DNA of 64,000 bases from Lentzea fradiae. GTDB lineage: Bacteria; Actinomycetota; Actinomycetes; Mycobacteriales; Pseudonocardiaceae. Shown here one piece after another: positions 15,740 to 24,796 of the stretch. The translations under genes were made by a program, and so were the position numbers. The notes below the pieces were generated by a model. That model worked only from the letters and a program-made list of their open reading frames with translations. It was not told the origin of the DNA and did not search any database. The DNA lies in the NCBI RefSeq assembly GCF_900100955.1, contig NZ_FNCC01000011.1, positions 124,001 through 188,000 on the forward strand, written 5' to 3'. Within the stretch, counting starts at the first letter, position 1. Each line of letters begins with the position of its first letter.

Positions 15740-18460
15740 CTAGGTACAAACCTGGTCGAGTGAAGCAATCAGTTCCCGGACCTCGTCCACCTCAGCGGGA
15801 CGCTGACTCTCGTAGAGGGGCAGCGCCTCGAGGGCCAGCTCACGGGCGCCCCTCCGATCGCCGGCCAGTGCCCGAGCCCTGGCCAGTTTCACGATGACCA
15901 CGGCGAGTTCGTACGCGTCATGGATGCCACGGACGATGCGCACGGCCGTCTCGAAACTCTCCGTCGCTGGCACATGCTCGCCGCGTTCGAGGTAGATGTC
16001 ACCGAACGTCTCGTACAGGGTGCTGAGCATCACCGAGCCGGGCTCGTTGATCTCGCCGAGCAACAGATGAGCCTCCTGGCAGAGCTCCAGCGCGCGGTCG
16101 TTCTCCCCCACCAGGTGACTCGCTCTGCCCAGGGCCGTCAGGTAGCTGAACTTCTCGTAGACGCGTTCCAAGCTGATGCCCAGCGAGTAGACGCCTTCCA
16201 GAACCTGCAAGCTCTCGGCGTATCTGCCCTGCGCCTCGTACATGAAGGCAAGCCCACGGGCAACGTGGACTTGACCATCGGTGTCCTGAAGCTCCTCGTC
16301 ACAGCGCAGCGCTTCCCTCAGGTGACGTGTGGCAGCGTCGAAGTCCTGCCGCTTGAGGTGCAGTGACGCCAACGAACGGTTGAGACGTGACTCGCCGAAC
16401 AGGCTGCCCTGCCGCCGAGCTGCGGCGAGCCCGCGCATCTGGACGTCCACTGACTCGTCCACATGGCCGCGCCGCCTGAGGTAGATGTGCATCGAGTAGG
16501 CGAAGGTCCAGAGGATGTCGTCCGCGCCGACCGCATCCATCTGCGTCGCCACCCCGAGAAGCACCTTCCGTTCGGTGTCGTACCACCTGTGAGCGGACTT
16601 GATGTCCGCGAGCGGCACCACCACCGTGTCCGGCGCGGGGGTGGGCAGCTCTGTCCAGCGGCCCAGCCCGTCGATCAACAACCTGGCCGCCCAGGTCGTG
16701 TGCAGGTAGTGGTCGAACATGCGCTCACGGGCTTCGGCCCGGCGCTCCTGCGGCAAGTCGGCGCTGCGTTCCACCGCGTAGTCGCGCAGCAGGTCGTGGA
16801 GGACGAACCGCCCGTCGGAAGTCTTCGTCACCAGGCTGCTCGTGACGAGCTCGTCCAGCACCTCTCGCGCGTCGGCCGGCGTCAGCGCGGCGAGGCTGGC
16901 CACAGCCGCGTCGGAGAAGTCGGGGCCGGGGTGGAGGCCCAACAGCACGAACACCTCGGCGGCGACCTCGCTCACGGATCTCAACGACCACGAGAACACC
17001 GCACGGATGTCCGTCGACGGGTCGTCGATGTCCAGCGCGTCGAGCCGCTCCTGCTCCAACTCGTCCGCGAGAGCGGCGAGCGGCTCCCCGTACGCCGCCC
17101 TGGCCGCGACGATGCCGAGTGCGAGCGGCAGTCCCGCACACCTCTCCACCAGCCGCGAGACCGCTTCCCGCTCCGCGGCGACACGTGCCTCGCCGATCCT
17201 CTCGACCAGCAGCTCGACAGCCGCCTGCCTGCCCAGCACGTCCAGCGTGATGAGCTGCTCACCGCCCCCAGCGACCAGTCCGGAGATGCGGGTGCGACTC
17301 GTGACGAGCATCAGACCGGCGGTTGCCCCGGACACCAGGGGCAGGACGTGGTCACCGTCTCTGGCATTGTCGAGCAGCACCAGCAGGCGGCGCTCCGCCA
17401 CGGCGGACCGGTATGCCCCGAACAGCTCGGCACGACCCAGCGGAACGTCCTCCGCCGGCACGCCCAGCGCGATCAGGAAGTCGCGCGCCACCACCGCCGG
17501 GTCGAGCGACTCGGCGCCGGCGCCGAACCCGCGCAGGTTGACGTACAGCTGCCCGTCCGGAAACCGCTTCGCGACCTGATGCGCCCATTCGACGGCGAGC
17601 ACGGTCTTCCCGACCCCACCGATCCCGTTGATCGCGGAGATGAGCACGGGCTCGCCCGGACGCGTCCTGAGCGTCTCCGTCAGCCGCGCCAACTCCTCCT
17701 CACGACCGACGAAGTGCGGATGAGGAGGCGGCAGCTGGCGCGGCACCACCCGAGCGGCCGGAACCTCACCGCGCAACACCTGCTCGTGCGCCTCCCTCAA
17801 CCGCTGCCCCGGCTCACTGCCGACCTCGTCGAGCAGCTGCTTGCGCACGTCCCGGTAGACCGCGAGGGCCTCCGCCTGTTGCCCGGCGCGGTGCAGAGCG
17901 AGCATCAGCTGCGCCCAGAACGTCTCGTGCAGCGGGTGCTTCGCCACCAGCGACCGCAGCTCGGGCACCAGCACGTCCGTGGCGCCGTCCAGATCGGCGT
18001 CGATCCGGTGTTCCAGCGCGGTGAGCTGCTCCTCCACCAGCCGAGGCACGTCTTCGCGGTGCAGCGACTCCGACCTGACGTTGCCCAGTGCCGGACCACG
18101 CCACAGCTCCAGCGCGGCCCGGTGCTCCCCCCTCGCGACGAGGTCGCGGAACCGCGCGAGGTCGAGCTGACCGGGTTCGACGAAGGCCCCGTAGCCACGC
18201 GACGAGGTGCGGACGCAACCGGCCTCACCCAGCGCCTGCCGCAGCCGCAGCACCACTGTCTGCAACGTCTTGTGCGCGCGGGCCGGGGCCGGTGGCTCAC
18301 CGTCCCAGACGCGCTCGACCAGTTCGTTGACCGGAATGAACTCGTTGGCGCGCAACAACAGCGTGGCCAGCAACACCCGTCCGCGCCCGGCCGGGACGGG
18401 CACGGGTCTGCCGTCGAGCAGCACCTCGAGCGGGCCGAGCACCCGGTACTCCACAGTCAC
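15740..18460 (-). CDS. AfsR/SARP-family regulator with NB-ARC and TPR domains
   Basis: This 906-residue protein has an OmpR-like DNA-binding domain (residues 1-95, FIPVNELVERVWDGEPP), a BTAD domain (96-245), an NB-ARC ATPase (about 260-530, P-loop GIGGVGKT near residue 280, LLVLLDNARDGDHV) and C-terminal TPR repeats (640-900). This is the AfsR architecture that activates secondary metabolism or development in response to ATP state and phosphorylation. No biosynthetic cluster is next to it. A -10-like TAGGTT lies six bases before the GTG, so the mRNA is probably leaderless. Confidence 0.95.
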   Translation of the reverse strand: MTVEYRVLGPLEVLLDGRPVPVPAGRGRVLLATLLLRANEFIPVNELVERVWDGEPPAPARAHKTLQTVVLRLRQALGEAGCVRTSSRGYGAFVEPGQLDLARFRDLVARGEHRAALELWRGPALGNVRSESLHREDVPRLVEEQLTALEHRIDADLDGATDVLVPELRSLVAKHPLHETFWAQLMLALHRAGQQAEALAVYRDVRKQLLDEVGSEPGQRLREAHEQVLRGEVPAARVVPRQLPPPHPHFVGREEELARLTETLRTRPGEPVLISAINGIGGVGKTVLAVEWAHQVAKRFPDGQLYVNLRGFGAGAESLDPAVVARDFLIALGVPAEDVPLGRAELFGAYRSAVAERRLLVLLDNARDGDHVLPLVSGATAGLMLVTSRTRISGLVAGGGEQLITLDVLGRQAAVELLVERIGEARVAAEREAVSRLVERCAGLPLALGIVAARAAYGEPLAALADELEQERLDALDIDDPSTDIRAVFSWSLRSVSEVAAEVFVLLGLHPGPDFSDAAVASLAALTPADAREVLDELVTSSLVTKTSDGRFVLHDLLRDYAVERSADLPQERRAEARERMFDHYLHTTWAARLLIDGLGRWTELPTPAPDTVVVPLADIKSAHRWYDTERKVLLGVATQMDAVGADDILWTFAYSMHIYLRRRGHVDESVDVQMRGLAAARRQGSLFGESRLNRSLASLHLKRQDFDAATRHLREALRCDEELQDTDGQVHVARGLAFMYEAQGRYAESLQVLEGVYSLGISLERVYEKFSYLTALGRASHLVGENDRALELCQEAHLLLGEINEPGSVMLSTLYETFGDIYLERGEHVPATESFETAVRIVRGIHDAYELAVVIVKLARARALAGDRRGARELALEALPLYESQRPAEVDEVRELIASLDQVCT

Positions 18461-18466
18461 ACCGTG

Positions 18467-18472
18467 AACCTA
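18467..18472 (-). promoter_or_regulatory. -10 box of the afsR-like gene
   Basis: TAGGTT on the minus strand ends six bases before the GTG start at 18460, the spacing of a leaderless actinobacterial promoter. No ribosome-binding site is present. Confidence 0.5.
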
Positions 18473-18495
18473 CCGAGGCCGTCAGCCGAGTTTCG

Positions 18496-19632
18496 TCAGG
18501 GCCGGTAGGGGTCGGTCAGTGTCAGCGGTGTCCTGGCCTCGTCCAAAGCCGCGGCCGGGAAAGCGGGGCCGACCGTGTAGAAACGGGCTCGGGTACGACC
18601 GACCGGTTTGAGGAAGCCCGCCGTGACCAGCTCGCGCAGATCCCGCTGAGCCCGCTGCAAGCCCAGGTCCTCCGCCCTTTCGTAACGCGTCCTGCGCACG
18701 CGCCCCGACATCGCCACGTCGTGCAGCGCCGACACCACCCGCTGCTCCAGTCCGCGTTCCTCGGCGAACTCGCCGAGCAGGACCCACACCCGGCTCGACC
18801 GGTCGAGCCGGCTGCGCACGGTCTGCGCCTGCTGGTGGTAGGCCGTGAGGTTGAACCGGACCCAGTCGGACACGTCCTGATCCGGGAGGTAGGTGGCGCC
18901 ACGCCGCTGAAGTTCGCGGTAGTACTCCCAGGTGTTCCCCGGTCGGCCGAGCCACGCCTCGATCGAGGAGAACTCAGGAGCGAGCCCTCCCTCTCGCGCA
19001 ATCATGAGTGTCTGCAGAGACCGGGACATCCTGCCGTTCCCGTCCGCCCAGGGATGGATGGAGACGAGGTGCAGGTGCGCCAACGCGGCTCGTACCAGCG
19101 GATGGCTGCCATCGTCCACGTTCAGCCACTCGACCAGTTCTCCCATCAACGCCGGCACGTCTTCTGCATCCGGCGCCGTGTAGACCGCAATGCTGGGATC
19201 ACGGGCGTCCGTCACGTACACAGGACCGCGCCGCCATCGCCCGGCAGGCTTGCGCGGAGTGTGCCGGTGTCCCTGCAAAATCCAGTGGAGCGCGTTGAGG
19301 AACTCCACGCCGTACCGGAAGTCCGTGACGTCGTGGAGCGTCTGGATGTAAGTCATCATCCGCTGGTAGGCGAGTGTCTCGTCTCGATCCTCCTCGGAGA
19401 CGTCCACATCACGCTCGCCGACCAAGAGGTCCTCGACGTCAACCGTCGACACCTTGAAGCCCTCGATCGAGTTGGAGGCCGCCACCGCGTCGGCGGTCAA
19501 GAACTTGCGCAACCCTTCGGTCCACTTGGTCGGAGTGGACCGGACCTGCAGACGCAAGGAGTCGCGAAGAGCGTCGATTTCCTCGAGGACGCGCCGGTCC
19601 TCGGTGTTGAGAGCAGGCGTGGGGAAGAGCAC
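18496..19632 (-). CDS. Class II Fic family protein with C-terminal winged helix
   Basis: This 378-residue protein has the inhibitory-helix motif SNSIEG near residue 53, the Fic core motif HPWADGNGRMSR near residue 193, and a C-terminal winged-helix segment (TRYERAEDLGLQRAQRDLRE). Fic enzymes transfer AMP or related groups to protein hydroxyls. The N-terminal SNSIEG marks a self-inhibited class II enzyme. I start at the GTG (19632) because a promoter (TTGACG, 17 bp, TATCTT) ends six bases before it. An ATG at 19659 lies inside the operator palindrome and would add nine odd residues. The winged helix plus the operator suggests autoregulation (inference). Confidence 0.9.
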   Translation of the reverse strand: MLFPTPALNTEDRRVLEEIDALRDSLRLQVRSTPTKWTEGLRKFLTADAVAASNSIEGFKVSTVDVEDLLVGERDVDVSEEDRDETLAYQRMMTYIQTLHDVTDFRYGVEFLNALHWILQGHRHTPRKPAGRWRRGPVYVTDARDPSIAVYTAPDAEDVPALMGELVEWLNVDDGSHPLVRAALAHLHLVSIHPWADGNGRMSRSLQTLMIAREGGLAPEFSSIEAWLGRPGNTWEYYRELQRRGATYLPDQDVSDWVRFNLTAYHQQAQTVRSRLDRSSRVWVLLGEFAEERGLEQRVVSALHDVAMSGRVRRTRYERAEDLGLQRAQRDLRELVTAGFLKPVGRTRARFYTVGPAFPAAALDEARTPLTLTDPYRP

Positions 19633-19638
19633 CCACCA

Positions 19639-19668
19639 AAGATAGATTGACGTAATCATTACGTCAAT
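19639..19668 (-). promoter_or_regulatory. fic promoter overlapped by a 23-bp perfect palindrome
   Basis: On the minus strand, TTGACG (19667-19662) and TATCTT (19644-19639) are 17 bp apart and the GTG start follows six bases later. A perfect palindrome, arms ATTGACGTAAT at 19646-19656 and ATTACGTCAAT at 19658-19668 around one C, covers the -35 box and spacer. A protein bound there would exclude RNA polymerase, so it reads as a repressor operator. Confidence 0.7.
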
Positions 19669-19695
19669 GCGTCAGATGCGGTCTGGCCAACATGT

Positions 19696-19724
19696 GGAAG
19701 GCTCCTCCGCCGGAGGGGCCTTCC
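19696..19724 (-). terminator. Hairpin, probably the original ychF terminator
   Basis: Fourteen-base arms (19696-19709 and 19711-19724) pair with one G-U wobble around a single C. It sits just downstream of the duplicated ychF 3' fragment rather than of intact ychF. This suggests the copy retains the ancestral downstream context. Confidence 0.6.
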
Positions 19725-19734
19725 AGGTCGGTCG

Positions 19735-19833
19735 TCAGACGTTGAGACGGAACTCCACCACGTCGCCGTCGACCATGACGTAGTCCTTGCCCTCCATGCG
19801 GACCTTGCCCGCCGCCTTCGCGTCGGCCTTCGC
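19735..19833 (-). pseudogene. Duplicated 3' end of ychF
   Basis: About 98 bp match the last codons and stop of the intact ychF at 21103-21200, with only three differences that I can count. It encodes the terminal peptide ...GKVRMEGKDYVMVDGD and the stop, without the rest of the gene. The near identity implies a recent event. It forms a direct repeat with ychF, flanking about 1.27 kb of unrelated DNA. Confidence 0.85.
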
Positions 19834-19859
19834 CCCCCCAGAGAGCGCTCACACAGCGT

Positions 19860-20174
19860 TCATCCCCGGTACGGATCCGTGAGCGTAAGCGGCGCGCGTG
19901 CCGCTTCGGTGCCGTCTCCGCTCGGGTCAACGATCATGTACCGCCTCCGGCAATCCGGCGTCGAGATCTCAGGTGGCAGATGCCCCGTCGACCTGACACA
20001 CGGCCGCGCTGAGCAGGCGCGCACGAACGAGGACCGGTTCGACCAGCGCGTCGCCCACCCGTATCCGGGCGACCGGCCGGCTGCGCGTCCGACGAAGGGC
20101 CGGGGCCGAGTTGCGGTGTTCGGTGTTCGGCCGAAACCGAACAGGCCGGTTGAAAAGTCGAAGCGGAACTCCAC
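19860..20174 (-). pseudogene. Chimeric open frame made of fic and ychF tails
   Basis: This 104-residue frame ends EAARAPLTLTDPYRG, matching the end of the Fic protein (DEARTPLTLTDPYRP) at 11 of 15 positions including the stop. It begins MEFRFDF, like the YchF end VEFRFNV, because a 16-bp piece GAAGCGGAACTCCACC of ychF recurs at 20158-20173. The middle has no recognisable domain. It reads as a relic of an older rearrangement, not a functional gene. The remaining space from 19834 to 20404 shows nothing else. Confidence 0.5.
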
Positions 20175-20404
20175 CGAACTGCATCAGATCCAGGAATCAG
20201 TGATAACGATCGCGAAATCTTTCCGCTCGCCTTGACCCACTTCCTGTCGAGCGGAATCTCCGCCTCGATCGACGCGCATCGTTCGCCGTCGGGCCTGTTC
20301 CGGAGCGGGGCAGCTCTCTGCGCTCCGTTATTCTGAAGTGAAGCTTTCCACCATCTCAGCGGAGAGCTTCGCGTGATTTCTCAGGCCCTGGGAGAAGAAG
20401 AAAA

Positions 20405-20926
20405 ATGCGCACACGTTCCGTAGCTCCAACACTCTGCGCTGTGATCGCACTGACGCTCGCGGGATGTGCGAGCGCAGCCGAATCACCCCGTACCGCGGAA
20501 ACTCCGGCCCCCTCGGCCACGCCGACCGCGACGCTCTCAGCACCGGCCACCGCTGCTCAGGATGAAGCCGCACACGTTACTCCCGTCGAGGCATACCTCG
20601 ACTGGCTCACCGCATCGCGGAAGCCAGACGCCGCTCGGGCGTGCGCTCTGATGTCTGCAGATCTGCGGAAACGCATGATTTCCGAGTTCGCCGCGACCCT
20701 CGGATCATCGTTCCCCGACTGCGAATCGATGATCGCAACAACCGCAGCCATGTACGCCGCTACAGGAGCCAGCGCCGACGTCGATGTGAAGGTGATGTCC
20801 GAGACAGCATCGGAGGCGACGCTGTTCTCCACATACATCGGAAGCGGCAAGTGCGGGACCATCCACCTCACGTCCACCAACGACGGCTGGATCCTCACGG
20901 AACAAAGCGAGGGATGCGCCCGCTAG
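20405..20926 (+). CDS. Putative lipoprotein of unknown function
   Basis: The 173-residue protein has a signal peptide with lipobox LAGC (Cys 21), a Pro/Thr/Ala-rich linker and a globular domain of about 115 residues (VEAYLDWLTASRKPDAARAC...) with three further cysteines. The fold of small mycobacterial lipoproteins is plausible but not proven. GGGAGAAGAAG lies before the ATG. Its flanks and codons are less GC-rich than the neighbours, and it sits inside the DNA bracketed by the ychF repeats, so it was probably acquired. Confidence 0.7.
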   Translation: MRTRSVAPTLCAVIALTLAGCASAAESPRTAETPAPSATPTATLSAPATAAQDEAAHVTPVEAYLDWLTASRKPDAARACALMSADLRKRMISEFAATLGSSFPDCESMIATTAAMYAATGASADVDVKVMSETASEATLFSTYIGSGKCGTIHLTSTNDGWILTEQSEGCAR

Positions 20927-20928
20927 TG

Positions 20929-21027
20929 CGGTGACCACAATCTCTTCACCGGGTTTCCCGACGCTCAGCAGGGCACCTCACGGCCCGTCTGACCGTCGGG
21001 AAACGCGGCAAACGCCGGTGGTCACCG
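20929..21027. repeat. Long interrupted inverted repeat
   Basis: Outer arms CGGTGACCAC (20929-20938) and GTGGTCACCG (21018-21027), and inner arms GTTTCCCGACG (20953-20963) and CGTCGGGAAAC (20994-21004), are all perfect. The 99-bp element can fold into one large bulged hairpin. It lies between the convergent lipoprotein gene and ychF, so it may terminate both. It may also be the end structure of the inserted DNA. Confidence 0.75.
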
Positions 21028-21102
21028 TCTCGTCAACGAACCAGAGTCACGGGTCGAGGACCGGACGATCGTCGACCTGACGAAGCCCACCAGGCGCGCC
21101 AC

Positions 21103-22182
<1,080 letters not shown>

Positions 22183-22262
22183 GGGGAGCGAGTCTACGGC
22201 AGGCCACGGTCGTGTCCGATTTCCGCGAGCCATCGCACGTTGCCGCTGGCAGGATCGATCGC

Positions 22263-23555
22263 ATGGTCATCGACGAAGAACACGCGTACCGGGTGTGCTC
22301 CGCACGGGACGCCCGGTTCGACGGGGTCTTCATCCACGCGGTCCGCACGACCGGCATCTACTGCCGGCCGTCGTGCCCCGCGGTGACCCCCAAGCGCCGC
22401 AACAGCCGGTTCTTCCCGACTGCCGCCGCCGCGCAGTCCGCGGGCTTCCGCGCCTGCCGCCGGTGCCTGCCGGACGCCGTGCCGGGCTCGCCGGAGTGGA
22501 ACCTGCGGGCCGACCTCGCGGGCCGGGCGATGCGCCTGATCAGCGACGGCATCGTCGAGCGCGACGGCGTGTCCGGGCTCGCGGCGAAGCTCGGCTACTC
22601 GGAACGGCACCTCACCCGCGTGCTCACCGCGGAGCTGGGTGCCGGGCCGTTGGCGCTGGCCAGGGCCCACCGCGCGCACGCGGCACGGCTGCTGATCGAG
22701 ACGACCGAGCTGCCGTTCGCGGACATCGCGTTCGCGGCCGGTTTCGCGTCGGTGCGGCAGTTCAACGACACCATCCGCATGGTGTTCGCCTCGACGCCGT
22801 CCGAGATGCGCGGACGCGGCAAGGCGCCGGTCGGCACGCCCGGCCGGATCGTGCTGCGGCTGCCTTACCGCGCGCCGTTCGACGCGACCGGTCTGCTGCT
22901 GCACTTCCGCGCCCACGCGCTGCCGGGCGTCGAGGAGGTCACCGACGACTCCTACGCACGCACGATGTCGTTGCCGCACGGCGAGGCGACCGTGCGGCTG
23001 ACGTTCCCCGCGGACCACGTCCTGTGCTCGCTGCGCCTCACCGACGTGCGCGACCTCGGCGCGGCGGTGTCGCGGGTGCGGCGGCTGCTGGACCTCGACG
23101 CCGACCCGGTCGCCATCGACACGGTCCTGGGCGCCGATCCGGTGATCGGGCCGCTGGTCCGCGAGGTGCCCGGCATCCGGGTGGCGGGGAGCATCGACGG
23201 CGCGGAGACGCTGCTGCGGCTCGTGGCGCCGTTCGAGGGCGTGCCGCTGCGGGTCCCGGACGGCGCGCTGACCCACCTGTACTCGGCGGGGGACCACCCC
23301 GTCGCCGAGGCCCTCGCGACCGGCAGACTCGTCGTCGACGTGGGCCGCTCGATCGAGGACCTGACCGAGGAGCTCGCCCACCTGGTCGGCGCGAGCGTCG
23401 CCGACGAGGTGGCCATGCGGGTGCTGGGCGCACCGGACGTGCTGGTGCTCCCCCGGTCGATGCACGACCAGGCTTCCGGCTGGAAGCCGGAGGAATGGCG
23501 ACCATGGCGCTCCTACGCCGGAGCACACCTGACGAGGAAGGCAGCGACATCATGA
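22263..23555 (+). CDS. Ada-AlkA-type regulator with eroded glycosylase domain
   Basis: This 430-residue protein begins with an Ada zinc/methyl-acceptor domain (TTGIYCRPSCPA and FRACRRCLPD hold the four Cys), followed by an AraC helix-turn-helix (about 85-175) and an AlkA N-terminal domain. The HhH-GPD part is abnormal. Where AlkA has a helix-hairpin-helix like PGIGRWTA and then FLPDDYLIK with the catalytic Asp, this protein has LVGASVADEVAMR and LVLPRSMHD, before ending normally in PEEWRPWRSYAGAHL. It probably senses methyl phosphotriesters and activates repair genes but cannot excise bases. It overlaps ogt by 4 bp. Confidence 0.88.
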   Translation: MVIDEEHAYRVCSARDARFDGVFIHAVRTTGIYCRPSCPAVTPKRRNSRFFPTAAAAQSAGFRACRRCLPDAVPGSPEWNLRADLAGRAMRLISDGIVERDGVSGLAAKLGYSERHLTRVLTAELGAGPLALARAHRAHAARLLIETTELPFADIAFAAGFASVRQFNDTIRMVFASTPSEMRGRGKAPVGTPGRIVLRLPYRAPFDATGLLLHFRAHALPGVEEVTDDSYARTMSLPHGEATVRLTFPADHVLCSLRLTDVRDLGAAVSRVRRLLDLDADPVAIDTVLGADPVIGPLVREVPGIRVAGSIDGAETLLRLVAPFEGVPLRVPDGALTHLYSAGDHPVAEALATGRLVVDVGRSIEDLTEELAHLVGASVADEVAMRVLGAPDVLVLPRSMHDQASGWKPEEWRPWRSYAGAHLTRKAATS

Positions 23556-24058
23556 GCATCGCGCACACGTCCACCGTGGACACCCCGGCGGGGCCGTTCA
23601 CCGCGGTCGTCGCGCCGGACGGGGCGGTGCTGGCGAGCGGCTGGACCGGCGACATCGCCCTGCTGACGCCCCAGATCCACGCGTCGCTGATGCCGTCGGA
23701 GATCACCCCCAGGGCCGACCTCGGCGACGTCACCAAGGCCGTCGTCGCCTACCACGAGGGCGACCTGACCTCGATCGACACCGTCGAGGTGCGGCAGAGG
23801 TCGGGGCCGTTCCTGCAGCACGCGTGGGACGTGCTGCGCACCGTCCGTCCCGGCGAGCCCGTGACGTACAGCGAGTACGCGGAGCTGTCCGGCCGTCCCG
23901 CCGCCATCCGCGCCGCGGCCTCCGCCTGCGCCCGCAACTCGGCGGCGCTGTTCGTGCCGTGCCACCGGGTGATCCGGATCGGCGGCAACCTGGGCGGGTT
24001 CCGCTGGGGCCTCGACGTCAAGCGCTGGCTGCTCGCCCACGAGACCCCGACGCCCTGA
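23552..24058 (+). CDS. ogt: Methylated-DNA-protein-cysteine S-methyltransferase
   Basis: This 168-residue protein carries the suicide active site VPCHRVI and the helix-turn-helix segment PGEPVTYSEYAELSGRPAAIRAAASACARN, as in Ogt/MGMT. It removes O6-alkyl groups from guanine by transfer to its own cysteine. GAGGAAGG precedes the ATG, which overlaps the stop of the Ada-like gene (ATGA). The pair forms an adaptive-response operon, probably self-activated by the Ada-like protein. Confidence 0.95.
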   Translation: MSIAHTSTVDTPAGPFTAVVAPDGAVLASGWTGDIALLTPQIHASLMPSEITPRADLGDVTKAVVAYHEGDLTSIDTVEVRQRSGPFLQHAWDVLRTVRPGEPVTYSEYAELSGRPAAIRAAASACARNSAALFVPCHRVIRIGGNLGGFRWGLDVKRWLLAHETPTP

Positions 24059-24065
24059 CGGCACT

Positions 24066-24283
24066 GAGCGCTGCACCAGAGGCTCTGTCCCACCGCTCGC
24101 CGCCCACCCGTCCGCGTGTCATCCGACCAGCGGTCGCCGCCTCCTCTGCGTGACGTGGCTTTAGTACGCGGGGGCCCCGCGTACTCGTGGACGGAACGTA
24201 GGGCCCCCGCGTACCCGGAGGGAAACACGAAAGAGAGTTGTTAGCGGGGCGGGGCGTTTACGGACAGCACTGCTGGAAGCATG
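24066..24283. repeat. Dispersed intergenic repeat, copy 1 (with MocR 3' remnant)
   Basis: The segment matches 52684-52904 over its whole length, roughly 80 percent by eye. It includes the stretch CCGCCTCCTCTGCGTGACG, a central hairpin (here arms 24164-24177 and 24201-24214) and GGGGCGGGGCGT. Its right end keeps the last codons of a MocR-like gene, reading FQQCCP-stop on the minus strand, against FQHYCP-stop in the intact gene at 52875. This looks like the residue of a deleted or transposed mocR locus. Confidence 0.75.
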
Positions 24284-24285
24284 CT

Positions 24286-24775
24286 TTAGCCGACGAGGTT
24301 GATCTCCGGTGCGTGGGCGGTCATCAGCTCCGTGCCGCACCGCTCGCACGACGTCGTGACCGGGTCCGTGCCGGACTGGAGGCGGCCCTCGACGTCCAGC
24401 CAGTCGTCCACGCCGCCGTCGCGGCACGTGCGGCAGCCCGACGCGGTGGTTCAGCTCCGCCCACGGCTGCGCGGTCAGCTCGGACGCCTGGACGTCCGGT
24501 TGCTCCCGGTCGGTGAAGGGCGCCCACCACGACGTGACGCGGCACCGCAGCCTGCGCTTGGTGCCCGCGTCGGTGGTGTCGAAGGCGCTGACGCGCAGCG
24601 GCGCCCGGTGTTCGGCGCCGCACATCCCGTACGGCACGCCGTGCCGCAGCTGCACCACGCGGCCGACGCGCTGGCAGACGAGGCAGTCGGCGGCGAAGCC
24701 GAGCCTGTTCGACCACACGAAGTGGGACGCCGGGGTGACCTCGACGCGGGCGGTGACTTCCACGTGGGACAGCAC
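24286..24775 (-). pseudogene. Frameshifted Cys-rich (zinc-ribbon-like) hypothetical gene
   Basis: The first frame (GTG at 24775) encodes a plausible protein with CLVCQR and GMCGAEH, running to about WAELNHR. One base out of phase, the continuation encodes GCRTCRDGGVDDWLD and TSCERCGTELMTAHAPEINL, then stops at 24286. Together they would give about 160 residues with four CxxC-type pairs, like a zinc-ribbon protein. A single extra base near 24450 appears to break the gene; a sequencing error would look the same. It follows sbcC by 21 bp and may belong to the sbcDC operon. Confidence 0.5.
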
Positions 24776-24796
24776 GCCGCCGAGGTTGGGCCGAAG

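Noticed and set aside
15740..18460. Pathway-specific activator of a nearby antibiotic cluster
   Set aside because: The domain order fits AfsR, but no biosynthetic genes are present within the window.
19660..20404. Insertion sequence between fic and the lipoprotein gene
   Set aside because: No transposase-like frame or terminal inverted repeats were found; only ychF and fic end fragments are visible.
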